Positions 10,367 through 18,904 of a stretch of DNA of 64,000 nucleotides are shown here, piece by piece; position 1 is the stretch's first letter; each line of letters opens with the position of its first letter. This DNA comes from Nonomuraea fuscirosea. GTDB lineage: Bacteria; Actinomycetota; Actinomycetes; Streptosporangiales; Streptosporangiaceae. Both the position numbers and the translations under genes were made by a program. The notes under the pieces are model-generated. The model was not told where the DNA came from and ran no database searches. It saw nothing but the letters and a program-made list of their open reading frames with translations. The stretch covers positions 186,001 through 250,000 of the forward strand of contig NZ_PVNG01000001.1 of the NCBI RefSeq assembly GCF_003001935.1, written 5' to 3'.

Positions 10367-11611
10367 GTGCTGCCCGACCCACCGACCAAGCTCGTGCCAC
10401 CCGTCCTGGCCAGGACGGCCGCGTGGTGCGCATGCCTGATCCTCATCGGCGTGGTCGTCAACTACTTCGTCCAGGCCATCGCCGCCCTCTCCTTCGTGGC
10501 CCTGCCGGTGGCGATCGCGCTCCTGCTCACGGCCCTGCTGTTCCCGCTGACCAGAAGCCTGCGCGACGCGGGCATGCGTCCCATCTACGCGACCTGGATC
10601 ACCATGCTGGTGGCCCTGGCCGTGCTCACCGGCACGGGCTGGCTCGTCGGGGCGCGGGCCAGCGAGGAGTTCCCCAACCTGGTCAGACAGGTCCAGCAGA
10701 CCGCGCGGACCGTGCAGGAGTGGCTGATCACGGGCCCGCTGCACCTGCGCGAAGCGCAGATCACCGACTACGTCGACGAGATCGCGGCCCTGGTCAACGC
10801 GCAGCGCACGGCCATCACCGGCACCGTGCTGTCCGCCGGCGCGGTGGCCGTCGAGGTGCTGGCGTCGATCGTGCTGCTCCTGTTCGTGACGTTCTTCCTG
10901 CTCAAGGACGGCGACCGGATCTGGTCGTGGTTCCTGCGCGCGTTCGGCAGGGTCGCACCGCGCGTCGACCGGGCCGGCCGGGCCGCGTGGACCACGCTCT
11001 CCCACTACGTCCAGGGCACCGTGGCGGTCGCGGCCGTGCACGGTCTGATCATGGGCATCGTGCTGGCCGGCATGGGGGTCCCGCTGTGGGCGCCCCTGGC
11101 CGTGCTGATCTTCTTCGCCAGTTTCATCCCCATCGTCGGCATCTTCTTCGCCGGCACGGTCGCGACCCTGGTCACCCTGGGCGCCAAGGGCCTCGTCTAC
11201 GCGCTGATCTTCCTCGGCATCCTCGTCGTGGAGCAGCAACTGGAAAACCACGTGCTGCAGCCGCTGATCGTCGGGCGGGCGCTCAACTTCCATCCGCTGG
11301 CCATCATCCTGGTCCTGGCGGTGGGCGGCATCCTGGCCGGCATCGCGGGAGCCGCCGTGGCCGTCCCGGTGGCGGCGGTCATCTACCGAGCGATCCCCGA
11401 ACTGAGACACAAACCCCGCGCCCTGCCCCCCGGCCCCGACGACCACCCTCCGGACGGCCCCCCACCACCACCACCACCCGGCCCTCCGGACGACGGCCCA
11501 GATCTTCGCGGTGAGGAACGCCCGTGGCGCACCGACCACAGCGCTCCACAGGCTGACGACCGCCCGCCACGAGAGGAAGAACCACCGGCACGCGACGACA
11601 GGGCCCCGTAG
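10367..11611 (+). CDS. AI-2E family transporter (UPF0118/YdiK type)
   Basis: A 414-residue polytopic membrane protein. Hydrophobic segments cover residues about 15-75 (CACLILIGVVVNYFVQAIAAL), 150-185 (LASIVLLLFVTFFLLKDGDRIW), and a C-terminal set including VLIFFASFIPIVGIFFAG and IFLGILVVEQQLENHVLQP. The VTFFLLKDGDRIW and PIVG/QQLENHVLQP signatures are typical of the AI-2E exporter family. Members have been linked to AI-2 export or Na/Li-H antiport, so the substrate here is open. The last 65 residues are a cytoplasmic tail rich in Pro, Asp and Arg that is not part of the family core. GTG start, divergent from the DUF6351 gene. Confidence 0.82.
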   Translation: MLPDPPTKLVPPVLARTAAWCACLILIGVVVNYFVQAIAALSFVALPVAIALLLTALLFPLTRSLRDAGMRPIYATWITMLVALAVLTGTGWLVGARASEEFPNLVRQVQQTARTVQEWLITGPLHLREAQITDYVDEIAALVNAQRTAITGTVLSAGAVAVEVLASIVLLLFVTFFLLKDGDRIWSWFLRAFGRVAPRVDRAGRAAWTTLSHYVQGTVAVAAVHGLIMGIVLAGMGVPLWAPLAVLIFFASFIPIVGIFFAGTVATLVTLGAKGLVYALIFLGILVVEQQLENHVLQPLIVGRALNFHPLAIILVLAVGGILAGIAGAAVAVPVAAVIYRAIPELRHKPRALPPGPDDHPPDGPPPPPPPGPPDDGPDLRGEERPWRTDHSAPQADDRPPREEEPPARDDRAP

Positions 11612-11665
11612 CGCGGGGGCCGGCTGCCGCTGGGTGACGGGCGGCCGGTCTGCCATGCTCGGGTC

Positions 11666-12190
11666 GTGACTGATGTGGATCTCGCCCGCCGGGTTCGTGA
11701 CCGTTGCCGGTTGAGTGGCCGGTTCGTGTTGCGTTCGGGACGAGTGGCCGAGGAGTACTTCGACAAGTACCGGTTCGAGGCCGATCCGGCCCTTCTCGAT
11801 GAGCTGGCAGCGGGGATGGTGCCACTGGTTCCCGAAGGGACGGAGGTGCTGGCCGGCCTGGAGATGGGCGGCATCGCGGTGGTCACGGCGCTGGGCCGGC
11901 GCACCGGCCTGCCCTGCGCGTTCGTACGCAAGGCGGCGAAGTCCTACGGCACCGCCCGGCTGGCCGAGGGGGCCGACGTCGAGGGGCGGCGCCTCCTGGT
12001 CGTCGAGGACGTGGTGACCTCGGGCGGGCAGATCGCGATCTCCACCGGTCAATTGCGTGATCTAGGGGCTCGGATCGACCACGCGTTGTGCGTCATCGAC
12101 CGGCAGGAAGGCGGTGCCGAGGCCCTGGCCGCGAACGGGATCCGGCTCCTGTCGCTGCTCAACCGCGAGGATCTCGAGGTGCCCGGGTAA
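11666..12190 (+). CDS. pyrE: Orotate phosphoribosyltransferase
   Basis: A 174-residue type I phosphoribosyltransferase that converts orotate and PRPP to orotidine-5'-phosphate in pyrimidine synthesis. The PRPP loop LLVVEDVVTSGGQ is near residues 111-123, and the flexible catalytic region FVRKAAKSYGTARLAEGADVEG lies before it. The RSGRVAEEYFDKYRFEADP segment matches the orotate-binding N-terminus. GTG start at 11666. It stands apart from other pyr genes, as is common for actinomycete pyrE. A PaaI-type thioesterase follows after 88 bases. Confidence 0.93.
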   Translation: MTDVDLARRVRDRCRLSGRFVLRSGRVAEEYFDKYRFEADPALLDELAAGMVPLVPEGTEVLAGLEMGGIAVVTALGRRTGLPCAFVRKAAKSYGTARLAEGADVEGRRLLVVEDVVTSGGQIAISTGQLRDLGARIDHALCVIDRQEGGAEALAANGIRLLSLLNREDLEVPG

Positions 12191-12278
12191 GTACTGCTGC
12201 TCAGAATCCGGCCATCGGTACGCGTGGGGCGGCGACTGTGGACGGAGGGTGGGGCGACACGGAGTAACCTCGTCACCC

Positions 12279-12833
12279 GTGACGCGTTCCTCCCTCACCA
12301 CCCCGCCGCCGGGCGCGAACCTGCCGGAGGCGCAGCCTGGCGCGCCGTCGCCGGGCAGCACTCTGGTCTCCCACTACGACCAGTGTTTCGCCTGCGGGCC
12401 CGCGCACCCCACGGGGCTGCATCTGACGGCGAGGACGCCCGACGGCGCCACCGTCGAGGCGGAGTTCACCGTGGGCGAGGCGCACCAGGGCGCGCCCCGG
12501 CTGGCGCACGGCGGGGTGCTGGCCACCGCCATGGACGAAGTCATCGGAATGTCCGTCTACCTGCTGCACAAGCCCTATGTGACGGGACGGCTGGAGACCG
12601 ACTACCTCCTCCCTGTTCCCGTGGGCACGACACTCCACCTGCGCGCCTGGTGCAACGGCATCGCGGGCAGAAAGGCGTACCTTGAGGCTGAGGGGCGCAT
12701 CGGCGCTCCAGACGGACCGGTCGCCGTCCGCGCGGCAGCGCTGTTCATCGAGGTGAACATGGAACACTTCGCCAAGCACGCCGACCTGGCCGCCACCGCC
12801 GCCGATCATCAGGACTACGAGGTGAACCCTTGA
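12279..12833 (+). CDS. PaaI-family hotdog-fold thioesterase
   Basis: A 184-residue protein. A Pro-rich N-terminus precedes [19 protein letters not shown], then the hotdog signature [14 protein letters not shown] (His77-Gly79, Asp86), typical of PaaI-like acyl-CoA thioesterases. The reading frame is open further upstream, but homology begins after GTG 12279, which I take as the start. Its TGA stop overlaps the TTG start of dut (TTGA, bases 12830-12833), so the two are probably translationally coupled. The acyl-CoA substrate is not evident from the sequence. Confidence 0.75.
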   Translation: MTRSSLTTPPPGANLPEAQPGAPSPGSTLVSHYDQCFACGPAHPTGLHLTARTPDGATVEAEFTVGEAHQGAPRLAHGGVLATAMDEVIGMSVYLLHKPYVTGRLETDYLLPVPVGTTLHLRAWCNGIAGRKAYLEAEGRIGAPDGPVAVRAAALFIEVNMEHFAKHADLAATAADHQDYEVNP

Positions 12834-13270
12834 GCGACGTGGAGGTCCTCATCCAGCGGCTCGATCCCGGGCTGCCGCCGCCGTCGTACGCCCATCCGGG
12901 AGACGCCGGCGCCGACCTCTGCGCGGCCGAGGACGTGGAGCTGATGCCCGGTGAGCGGGCCGTCGTCGGCACCGGGGTGGCGATCGCCCTGCCCGAGGGG
13001 TACGCGGCGTTCGTGCATCCGCGTTCCGGGCTGGCGGCGCGGCACGGCGTCACGCTGGTCAACGCGCCCGGCACGGTCGACGCCGGATACCGGGGCGAGA
13101 TCAAGGTGACGGTGATCAACACCGACGCCAAGGAGTCGTTCAGCCTGCGGCGCGGGGACCGGGTGGCGCAGCTCGTGATCCAGCGGGTGGAACACGCGGC
13201 CTTCACCGAGACCGAGCGCCTGCCGTCGTCCGCGCGCGGCGCCAACGGCTTCGGCTCGACAGGACGCTGA
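12830..13270 (+). CDS. dut: Deoxyuridine 5'-triphosphate nucleotidohydrolase (dUTPase)
   Basis: A trimeric dUTPase of 146 residues that hydrolyses dUTP to dUMP and keeps uracil out of DNA. All five motifs are visible: [44 protein letters not shown] and the C-terminal Phe-lid motif [10 protein letters not shown]. It starts at TTG, overlapping the thioesterase stop by four bases. It opens the conserved actinobacterial block that continues with the DUF3710, OB-fold and DUF3159 genes, but is separated from them by a 28-bp tandem repeat array. Confidence 0.94.
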   Translation: MSDVEVLIQRLDPGLPPPSYAHPGDAGADLCAAEDVELMPGERAVVGTGVAIALPEGYAAFVHPRSGLAARHGVTLVNAPGTVDAGYRGEIKVTVINTDAKESFSLRRGDRVAQLVIQRVEHAAFTETERLPSSARGANGFGSTGR

Positions 13271-13420
13271 GGAAGAAGTGGCACGCCGGTTCCGGGTCGC
13301 GGTGGAGGGCAGGTCCCGACGTGGACGGCTTCCGGTCACAGCGGGCCGGATGACGGTGAGGGCCGGCCGGGCGGGCCCGGCAGGCATAGGGCCGGGTGCT
13401 CGGCAGGCACGGGCCGGGGA

Positions 13421-13671
13421 ACCGGCGGTACGGACATCAGGCCGGGTGACCGGTCGCACGGACATGAGGCCGGGTGACCGGCCGTACGGACATGAGGCCG
13501 GGTGACCGGCCGTACGGACATGAGGCCGGGTGACCGGCCGTACGGACATGAGGCCGGGTGACCGGCCGTACGGACATGAGGCCGGGTGACCGGCCGTACG
13601 GACATGAGGCCGGGTGACCGGCCGTACGGACATGAGGCCGGGTGACCGGCCGTACGGACATGAGGGCCGGG
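13421..13671. repeat. 28-bp tandem repeat array, about nine copies
   Basis: The anchor CGGACAT recurs at 13431, 13459, 13487, 13515, 13543, 13571, 13599, 13627 and 13655, a strict 28-base period. Middle copies are identical; the first two and the last are degenerate. Each unit holds GGCCGTACGGACATGAGG, which includes the palindrome CCGTACGG, followed by CCGGGTGACC. Because 28 is not a multiple of three the array passes through all frames, and its minus strand has no stop in any frame, so the long minus-strand open frames here are artefacts. It fills the gap between dut and the DUF3710 gene. Confidence 0.92.
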
Positions 13672-13704
13672 GAGCCGGTCCGAGGAGCAGGGAGAGTGAG
13701 GAAC

Positions 13705-14343
13705 GTGTTCCGACGTCGTCGTCGTGAGCAGCCGGAGCAGGTGGGCGAGCAGGAGTCGGCCGCCCCCACGCGCGAGTCCGGCCCGTGGGACGCCGACGAG
13801 CCCCACCCGGAGTCCGACCGGATCGATCTGGGCGGTCTCCGGCTGCCGCACAACGCGGACTTCGACGTGCGGCTGGCCTCCGTGGGAGACCAGCACGTCG
13901 GCGTGGTCGTCCTGTACGAGGACAGCTCGCTCCAGCTGCAGGCGCTGGCCGCGCCGCGCAGCTCCGGCCTGTGGGACGAGATCAAGACGAAGATCCAGAC
14001 CCAGGTCAAGGACCTGGAGGAGCGGGAGGGGCCGTTCGGCAGCGAGCTGGTCGGCGAGCTGCGGACCGACGGGGAGACCCGGCCGGCCCGCTATCTCGGC
14101 GTCGACGGCCCGCGCTGGTTCCTGCTGGCGGTGATCGCCGGCAAGGCGGCGGTCGATGAGAGCGTCGCCGAGGCGTACATCGACTTCATCAAGGACGTCG
14201 TGGTCGTGCGCGGGGACGAGCCGATGGCGCGGGAGGAGCCGATTCCGCTGCGCCGGCCCAACGAGCAGCAGGGCGGCGAGGGCGACGAGCGGCCGGGGCT
14301 CAACCCGTTCAAACGAGGACCTGAAATCAGTGAGATTCGCTGA
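13705..14343 (+). CDS. DUF3710 domain-containing protein
   Basis: A 212-residue soluble protein. The N-terminus is basic then acidic (MFRRRRREQPEQVGEQ), followed by the DUF3710 core: RIDLGGLRLPHNADFDVRL, then VGVVVLYEDSSLQLQALAAPRSSGLWDEIK and RYLGVDGPRWFLLAVIAGKAA. Function is unknown, but the family sits next to dut and DUF3159 in many actinobacteria. Start chosen at GTG 13705, with AGGGAGAG just upstream; GTG 13696 is an alternative. Open frame further upstream runs into the tandem repeats and is unlikely to be coding. The C-terminus ends in a Pro/Glu-rich tail. Confidence 0.75.
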   Translation: MFRRRRREQPEQVGEQESAAPTRESGPWDADEPHPESDRIDLGGLRLPHNADFDVRLASVGDQHVGVVVLYEDSSLQLQALAAPRSSGLWDEIKTKIQTQVKDLEEREGPFGSELVGELRTDGETRPARYLGVDGPRWFLLAVIAGKAAVDESVAEAYIDFIKDVVVVRGDEPMAREEPIPLRRPNEQQGGEGDERPGLNPFKRGPEISEIR

Positions 14344-14371
14344 GGGCCGATATCACATAGGCTGAACCATC

Positions 14372-14758
14372 ATGAGTACGGCAGAGCCCCCCAAACGCGG
14401 GGGATTGCGTGGGTTCTTCAGTCGGCTGGCCACCAGTCAGTCCGAGATCGAGGCCCAGGAGCTGCGGGAGGACGCCGACGAGGTCGGCGCGACCCCGATC
14501 GTCTCGTGTGGCGGGCGCCGCCGCTTCTGTGTGGCGGGTACGCTACGTACGGTGACATTGCGCCCGAGGGGCGGCGCCCCGGCTCTGGAGGCCGAGCTCT
14601 ACGACGGGTCGGACGTGATCGACCTGGTCTGGCTCGGCCGCCGCAAGATCGCCGGCATCGAGCCCGGCCGCACGGTCAAGGCCGAGGGCCTGGTCAGCAT
14701 GCAGGACGGGCGCAAGGTGATGTTCAATCCGCGTTACGAGCTGCGCCCAGGGAGTTGA
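14372..14758 (+). CDS. OB-fold nucleic-acid-binding domain protein
   Basis: A 128-residue protein whose residues about 48-125 form an OB-fold: RFCVAGTLRTVTLRPRGGAP, then ALEAELYDGSDVIDLVWLGRRKIAGIEPGRTVKAEGLVS and a closing strand GRKVMFNPRYEL. This is the pattern of the short RecG-wedge/OB proteins found beside dut and DUF3159 in actinobacteria. Single-stranded nucleic acid binding is expected from the fold but not shown. ATG start, 28 bases after the DUF3710 stop and 4 bases before the DUF3159 start, so probably co-transcribed. Confidence 0.75.
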   Translation: MSTAEPPKRGGLRGFFSRLATSQSEIEAQELREDADEVGATPIVSCGGRRRFCVAGTLRTVTLRPRGGAPALEAELYDGSDVIDLVWLGRRKIAGIEPGRTVKAEGLVSMQDGRKVMFNPRYELRPGS

Positions 14759-14762
14759 TCAG

Positions 14763-15434
14763 GTGAGTGCTGAGGCTGAAGAGGTCGCCCACGACACCGT
14801 CGAGGCGGCGGTGCGAGCTCAGCTCGCCAAGGCCTTCGGCGGGGTGCGCGGCATCATCGAGGCGGCGGTCCCGACGATCGCCTTCACGTTGTCGTGGATC
14901 CTGTCCGAGGACCTGAAGCTGTCGCTCATCATCAGCGTCACCCTGTCGGTGCTGCTGCTGCTCGTACGGATCATCCAGCGGTCCACGCCGCAGTTCGTGA
15001 TCAACAGCCTGATCGGCATCGCGATCGGGGCGTTCTTCGCCAGCCGCACTGGTGACGCGAAAGACTACTTCCTGCCCGGCATCCTGTGGAATGCCGCGTA
15101 CATGGTGGGAATGCTCATCTCGGTCGTCGCCCGGTGGCCGGTCGTGGGCTTCCTGATCGGCTCGGTCACCGGTGACCCGACCGCCTGGCACAAGGACCCC
15201 GGCATCGTGCGGCTGTGCACGCGGCTGACCTGGCTGCTCATGCTGCCGTGCGCGGTGCGGGTGGCGGTGCAGGGGCCGGTCTACCTGTTCGGCGGCGGTG
15301 ACGAGGCGGTGGCGGCGCTCGGGTTCGCCAAGATCGTGATGGGCTGGCCGCTCCAGGTGGCCGCGCTGGGCGCCATGCTGTGGCTGCTCGGCCGGGGCCG
15401 CACCCCGATCAAGCCTCCGGTCGCACCCGCCTGA
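14763..15434 (+). CDS. DUF3159 membrane protein
   Basis: A 223-residue integral membrane protein with about five to six hydrophobic segments: VPTIAFTLSWIL, SLIISVTLSVLLLLVRIIQ, FVINSLIGIAIGAFFAS, ILWNAAYMVGMLISVVA, and a final PLQVAALGAMLWLLGRG. The early EDLKLSLIIS region and VVGFLIGSVTGDPTAWHKDPGIVRLCTRLTWLL fit the DUF3159 family. GTG start 14763, almost touching the OB-fold gene. In other actinobacteria, as I recall, the TrkA pair comes next; here a 4.9-kb segment separates them. Confidence 0.8.
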   Translation: MSAEAEEVAHDTVEAAVRAQLAKAFGGVRGIIEAAVPTIAFTLSWILSEDLKLSLIISVTLSVLLLLVRIIQRSTPQFVINSLIGIAIGAFFASRTGDAKDYFLPGILWNAAYMVGMLISVVARWPVVGFLIGSVTGDPTAWHKDPGIVRLCTRLTWLLMLPCAVRVAVQGPVYLFGGGDEAVAALGFAKIVMGWPLQVAALGAMLWLLGRGRTPIKPPVAPA

Positions 15435-15488
15435 CACCACACCACACCCGGCCCCCGCGGTAGAAGGTCGTGGGTCGGAGTCTGTGGG

Positions 15489-17234
15489 TCAGCGGTCCTG
15501 GTGGTCGGGGTCGAAGGCGGTGGGTTCCGCCGGCAGGGTGTAGCGCTCGCTGATGAGGTCGGCGACGCGGCGGCGGCTTTCGCGTGGTTCCAGGCCGTCC
15601 GCCTCGCTTTCCACCGCCGCCACCTCCTCCGCCAGCTCGGCGTCCCCCAGGCTCTCGCGGATCCACGCCGAGCAGTCGCAGCGCCGCAGATGATGCAGCC
15701 AGGTGTCGTCGTCCACCCCGTCGGCGAGTTCGACGAACGTGTGCAGGTTCCTGGCACGCAGCCGCAGCCGGTCCTCGGGTCCGGTGAAGTAGAAGCTCTT
15801 GTCCTTGGCCATGGTGCCCGCCGCGTACTTGCGCCGGTGCCGGGTCCGCTCGGCGCGGGCGGGCGCGAGCACGAGCCGGCGCGCGTGCCCGTCGGCGTCG
15901 TGCCACAGCGCGATGTCGCCCGCCTGCTCGCCCTCCGGTGACGCGGGCAGCGAGGGGACGTCGCGGCCACGGGCCGTGGCGAACGCGGCCAGGGTGTTCC
16001 GCGGCTCCTTGCCCACCGCGATCGTGCTGGTCACCAGCCGGAGCGCGTCGGGGCTGAGCGCGTCGGGATGCACGGTGATCATCAGCAGCGCGCCGAGGTC
16101 GCCGGGATGCCGCAGCGGTACGTCGCGTACCTCGGCGGGCATCAGGTGGTGCGCCTCGTCGAGCACCAGCCAGTGCGGATGCCCCAGCTTGGCCCGCAGC
16201 CCGGTCAGGCGGGGGAGCAACTCGGCGAAGTACGCCGGCCGGTCGCGCAGCTGCTGCCCGATCAGGTTGACGACGACGCTGTGATCGGGCTGCTCCAGCA
16301 CGTGCAGCACCTCCTCCATGCCGGGCACCCGGTCCGGGTCGCCGAGCACGGTGACGCCCGGATGCTCCGCGTAGTCGCCCTCCGGGTCCACGATGACGCA
16401 CTGGTAGCCGTCGCCGACGAGCCGTTCGAGCAGCGCCGTGGTGACCGTGGACTTGCCGCTGCCGGACGGCCCCGCCACCAGCAGCCCCATCCCGTACGTG
16501 GGCAGTCGCACCTCCTCGCCGTCCGCGTGCCCGAGCAGGACGTGATGGCGCGGGATCTCCATCGCGTCCAGGTCGCCCGCCAGCAACCGGCCGGCCAGTT
16601 GACCGACGCCGTGCCCGTCGGGTTCGTCGAGGGAGAGGTCGCAGGCGTCCTTGAGGGCGGGCAGCGCGTTGGCGACGGCGGCCCCGCACTCGGCGGCGGC
16701 CAGAAAGGCGTGGTCGTTCTCGCCGTCGCCGACCGCGACCACGCCGTGCCGCGACAGGGACAGCCGGTCGAGGACGGCGGTCATGCCGCTGGCCTTGTTC
16801 ACGCCGGGAGGCAGCACCATGACGGCGCCCTTGTTGTAGATGACCTGCAGCTCCAGGCCCAGCTCGCGGATCGCCGCCAGGACCTGGACGTCGTGCGGCT
16901 CGCGGGTGGCGATCAGCACCTGACCGACCCCGAGCGGATGCACACCCTGCTCGCGCAGCCGGTCGGCCAGCTCGGCCGGCGGGGGAGCGGCCAGGGCGTC
17001 GCAGGTGCGCTGGCGCGGGTCGTACAGCAGGCCGCCGTTCTCGGCAACGATCAGGTCGAACAGGGCGGGATGCGGGAAGACGGACAGGAGGTCGTCGAGC
17101 TGGCGCCCGGTGACGAGCAGCAGCTTGAACCCGGCGCGGGACAGCCGCTCCAGCGCCTTGATCGTCTCCTCCGCGACCTCGCCGCCCTTCGCCAGGGTCT
17201 CGTCGTAGTCGCAGGCCAGCACGTTGTAGCGCAT
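15489..17234 (-). CDS. HAD-family phosphatase fused to HerA/FtsK-like P-loop ATPase
   Basis: A 581-residue two-domain protein. Residues 1-225 are a Cof/sucrose-phosphatase-type HAD domain: DYDETL (catalytic Asp9 and Asp11), VTGR, Lys146 in GVNKASG, and GDGEND (169-174). Residues 245-440 are a P-loop ATPase with Walker A GPSGSGKST (255-263), DPEGDY (283-288) and Walker B WLVLDEAHH (355-363), resembling HerA/DUF87 proteins that pump or scan nucleic acids. The C-terminal region (KSFYFTGPEDRLRLRARNLH) looks like a hydrolase-associated tail. The frame is continuous, so the fusion is real in this sequence. The role is unknown. It is divergent from aroA, 142 bases away. Confidence 0.75.
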   Translation of the reverse strand: MRYNVLACDYDETLAKGGEVAEETIKALERLSRAGFKLLLVTGRQLDDLLSVFPHPALFDLIVAENGGLLYDPRQRTCDALAAPPPAELADRLREQGVHPLGVGQVLIATREPHDVQVLAAIRELGLELQVIYNKGAVMVLPPGVNKASGMTAVLDRLSLSRHGVVAVGDGENDHAFLAAAECGAAVANALPALKDACDLSLDEPDGHGVGQLAGRLLAGDLDAMEIPRHHVLLGHADGEEVRLPTYGMGLLVAGPSGSGKSTVTTALLERLVGDGYQCVIVDPEGDYAEHPGVTVLGDPDRVPGMEEVLHVLEQPDHSVVVNLIGQQLRDRPAYFAELLPRLTGLRAKLGHPHWLVLDEAHHLMPAEVRDVPLRHPGDLGALLMITVHPDALSPDALRLVTSTIAVGKEPRNTLAAFATARGRDVPSLPASPEGEQAGDIALWHDADGHARRLVLAPARAERTRHRRKYAAGTMAKDKSFYFTGPEDRLRLRARNLHTFVELADGVDDDTWLHHLRRCDCSAWIRESLGDAELAEEVAAVESEADGLEPRESRRRVADLISERYTLPAEPTAFDPDHQDR

Positions 17235-17376
17235 GATCCTGCCCTACCCGGCAGGAGCGGGGGATCCGGTCGCGCGGGTGAATGCGAGGCGAACTTTGAC
17301 CGGCGGCAGCCCAGCGTCGAGCGGGTCCCAGGCCGCGGGGCCGACCCAGGACCGGGCGGGTCCTAGGCTTTCTGCC

Positions 17377-18618
17377 ATGACCATCATGCACGTTCCCGGC
17401 TCGAAGTCCGTCACCGCCCGTGCTCTGTTCCTCGCCGCCGCCGCCGGCGGCACGACCGTGCTGCGCCGGCCGCTGGTCTCCGACGACACGGAAGGCTTCG
17501 CGGAGGGCTTGATCGCGCTCGGCTACCGCGTGGAGCGCGGGCCGGAGGCGTGGACGATCGAGGGGCGTCCCGAGGGGCCGGCGGTGGCGGAGGCGGAGGT
17601 GTTCTGCCGCGACGGCGCCACCACCGCGCGGTTCCTGCCCGCGCTCGTCGCGGCCGGCCGAGGCGTCTTCCGTTTCGACGCCTCCGCCCAGATGCGGCGC
17701 CGCCCGCTCGGGCCCCTCACGCGGGCGCTGCGCGAGCTCGGGGTGGATCTGACGCACGAGGGCGAGGAGGGTCACCATCCGCTGACCGTGCGGGCCGGCG
17801 GGATCAAGGGCGGCCGGATCACGCTGGACGCCGGGCTGTCGTCGCAGTTCCTGACCGCGTTGCTGCTCGTCGGGCCGCTCACCTCCGAAGGGCTGGAGAT
17901 CACGGTGACCGACCTGGTGTCGGCGCCGTACGTGGAGATCACCCTGGCGATGATGCGCGGCTTCGGGGTCGAGGTGCGGCGTGAGGGTGACGCGTTCGTC
18001 GTGCCCGCGCGGCCGTACACGGCGGTGGCCGGCTACGCGGTCGAGCCGGACGCCTCCACCGCGAGCTACCCGCTCGCCGCCGCCGCGCTCACCGGCAACA
18101 GCGTCACCATCCCCGGGCTGGGCTCCGGCGCGATGCAGGGCGACGTGCGCTTCGCCGAGGTCCTGCGGCGGATGGGCGCGGACGTCGACCTGTCGCACGA
18201 CGCGGTGACGGTCACCGGTACGGGCACGTTGCGGGGGCTGACGGTCAACATGCGTGACATCTCCGACACCGTCCCGACGCTGGCCGCCATCGCCCCGTTC
18301 GCCGACGGCCCCGTACGGATCGAGGACGTCCACAACATCAGGGTCAAGGAGTGCGACCGGCTGGAGGCGTGCGCCGAGAACCTGCGCCGCCTCGGCATCG
18401 AGGTGGGCACGGGCCGCGACTGGATCGAGATCCGGCCGGGAACGCCCCGGCTGGCCGAGATCGCCTGCCACGGCGACCACCGCATCGCGATGTCGTTCGC
18501 CGTGGCGGGGCTGCGCACCCCGGGGGTCACCCTGGACGACCCGGGATGCGTGAAGAAGACGTTCCCCGGCTTCCACGAGGCCCTGGCAGGACTGCGGGCC
18601 GAGTGGGGCCTGGGGTAG
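17377..18618 (+). CDS. aroA: 3-phosphoshikimate 1-carboxyvinyltransferase (EPSP synthase)
   Basis: A 413-residue enzyme that transfers enolpyruvyl from PEP to shikimate-3-phosphate in aromatic amino-acid synthesis. Seen: VPGSKSVTARALFLAAA at the N-terminus, DGATTARFLPAL, QMRRRPLGPL, DASTASYPLAAAA, RVKECDRLEAC and GDHRIAMSFAV. The canonical PGSKSxTNRA has Ala in place of Asn, while Lys, Ser and Arg remain. The start is ATG 17377; the open frame upstream lacks homology. The N-terminus is short, beginning almost at the active-site loop. Whether this is the only aroA in the genome cannot be told from the window. Confidence 0.9.
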   Translation: MTIMHVPGSKSVTARALFLAAAAGGTTVLRRPLVSDDTEGFAEGLIALGYRVERGPEAWTIEGRPEGPAVAEAEVFCRDGATTARFLPALVAAGRGVFRFDASAQMRRRPLGPLTRALRELGVDLTHEGEEGHHPLTVRAGGIKGGRITLDAGLSSQFLTALLLVGPLTSEGLEITVTDLVSAPYVEITLAMMRGFGVEVRREGDAFVVPARPYTAVAGYAVEPDASTASYPLAAAALTGNSVTIPGLGSGAMQGDVRFAEVLRRMGADVDLSHDAVTVTGTGTLRGLTVNMRDISDTVPTLAAIAPFADGPVRIEDVHNIRVKECDRLEACAENLRRLGIEVGTGRDWIEIRPGTPRLAEIACHGDHRIAMSFAVAGLRTPGVTLDDPGCVKKTFPGFHEALAGLRAEWGLG

Positions 18619-18799
18619 CGAGCTCCGGAGGGAGCGGGGGCGGCGGTGAAGGGTCCCGAGCCGGACGGGCTGTGGCGAGGACCCCGGAGGGAGTGCGGGC
18701 GGCGGTAAAGAGCTCCGGGGCCGGGCGTTGCCGTCCCCAGCCGTTCGCGCGGGTAGGACGGCTGGTGCACGGTCACTTCAGCTCATATCGAGGCCCACC

Positions 18800-18904
18800 A
18801 TGTTGAGAAGCGCCATCGCCGCCTTCGCCATGACCGCCGCCGCCCTGCTGCTGGCCGCGGTCCCCGCGATCGTCGGTGACCGCCGCGGGAGCCTGCGGAT
18901 CTGA
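18800..18904 (+). CDS. Possible 34-residue signal-peptide-like small ORF
   Basis: A short ATG frame with GAGG about 7 bases upstream encodes MLRSAIAAFAMTAAALLLAA, then VPAIVGDRRGSLRI and stop. It has the charge, hydrophobic core and length of a Sec signal peptide but almost no mature part. The stop lies inside the first unit of a 37-bp tandem repeat, so this may be the stump of a secreted protein cut off by repeat expansion. The bases before it (18619-18799) hold two imperfect copies of a CCGGAGGGAG(C/T)G-type sequence and no other gene that I can support. Confidence 0.25.
   Translation: MLRSAIAAFAMTAAALLLAAVPAIVGDRRGSLRI

Noticed and set aside
12114..12278. N-terminal extension of the thioesterase
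   Set aside because: The extra 55 residues overlap the end of pyrE and lack homology; GTG 12279 is the better start.
13421..13671. A CRISPR array
   Set aside because: The units are directly abutting with no unique spacers, so this is a plain tandem repeat and no cas genes are near.
12815..14009. Long minus-strand frames across the 28-bp repeats giving repeated VRTAGHPASCPYGRSPGL peptides
   Set aside because: The repeat lacks stops on that strand in all three frames, so open frames are automatic. They have no ribosome site or homology and lie antisense to dut and DUF3710.
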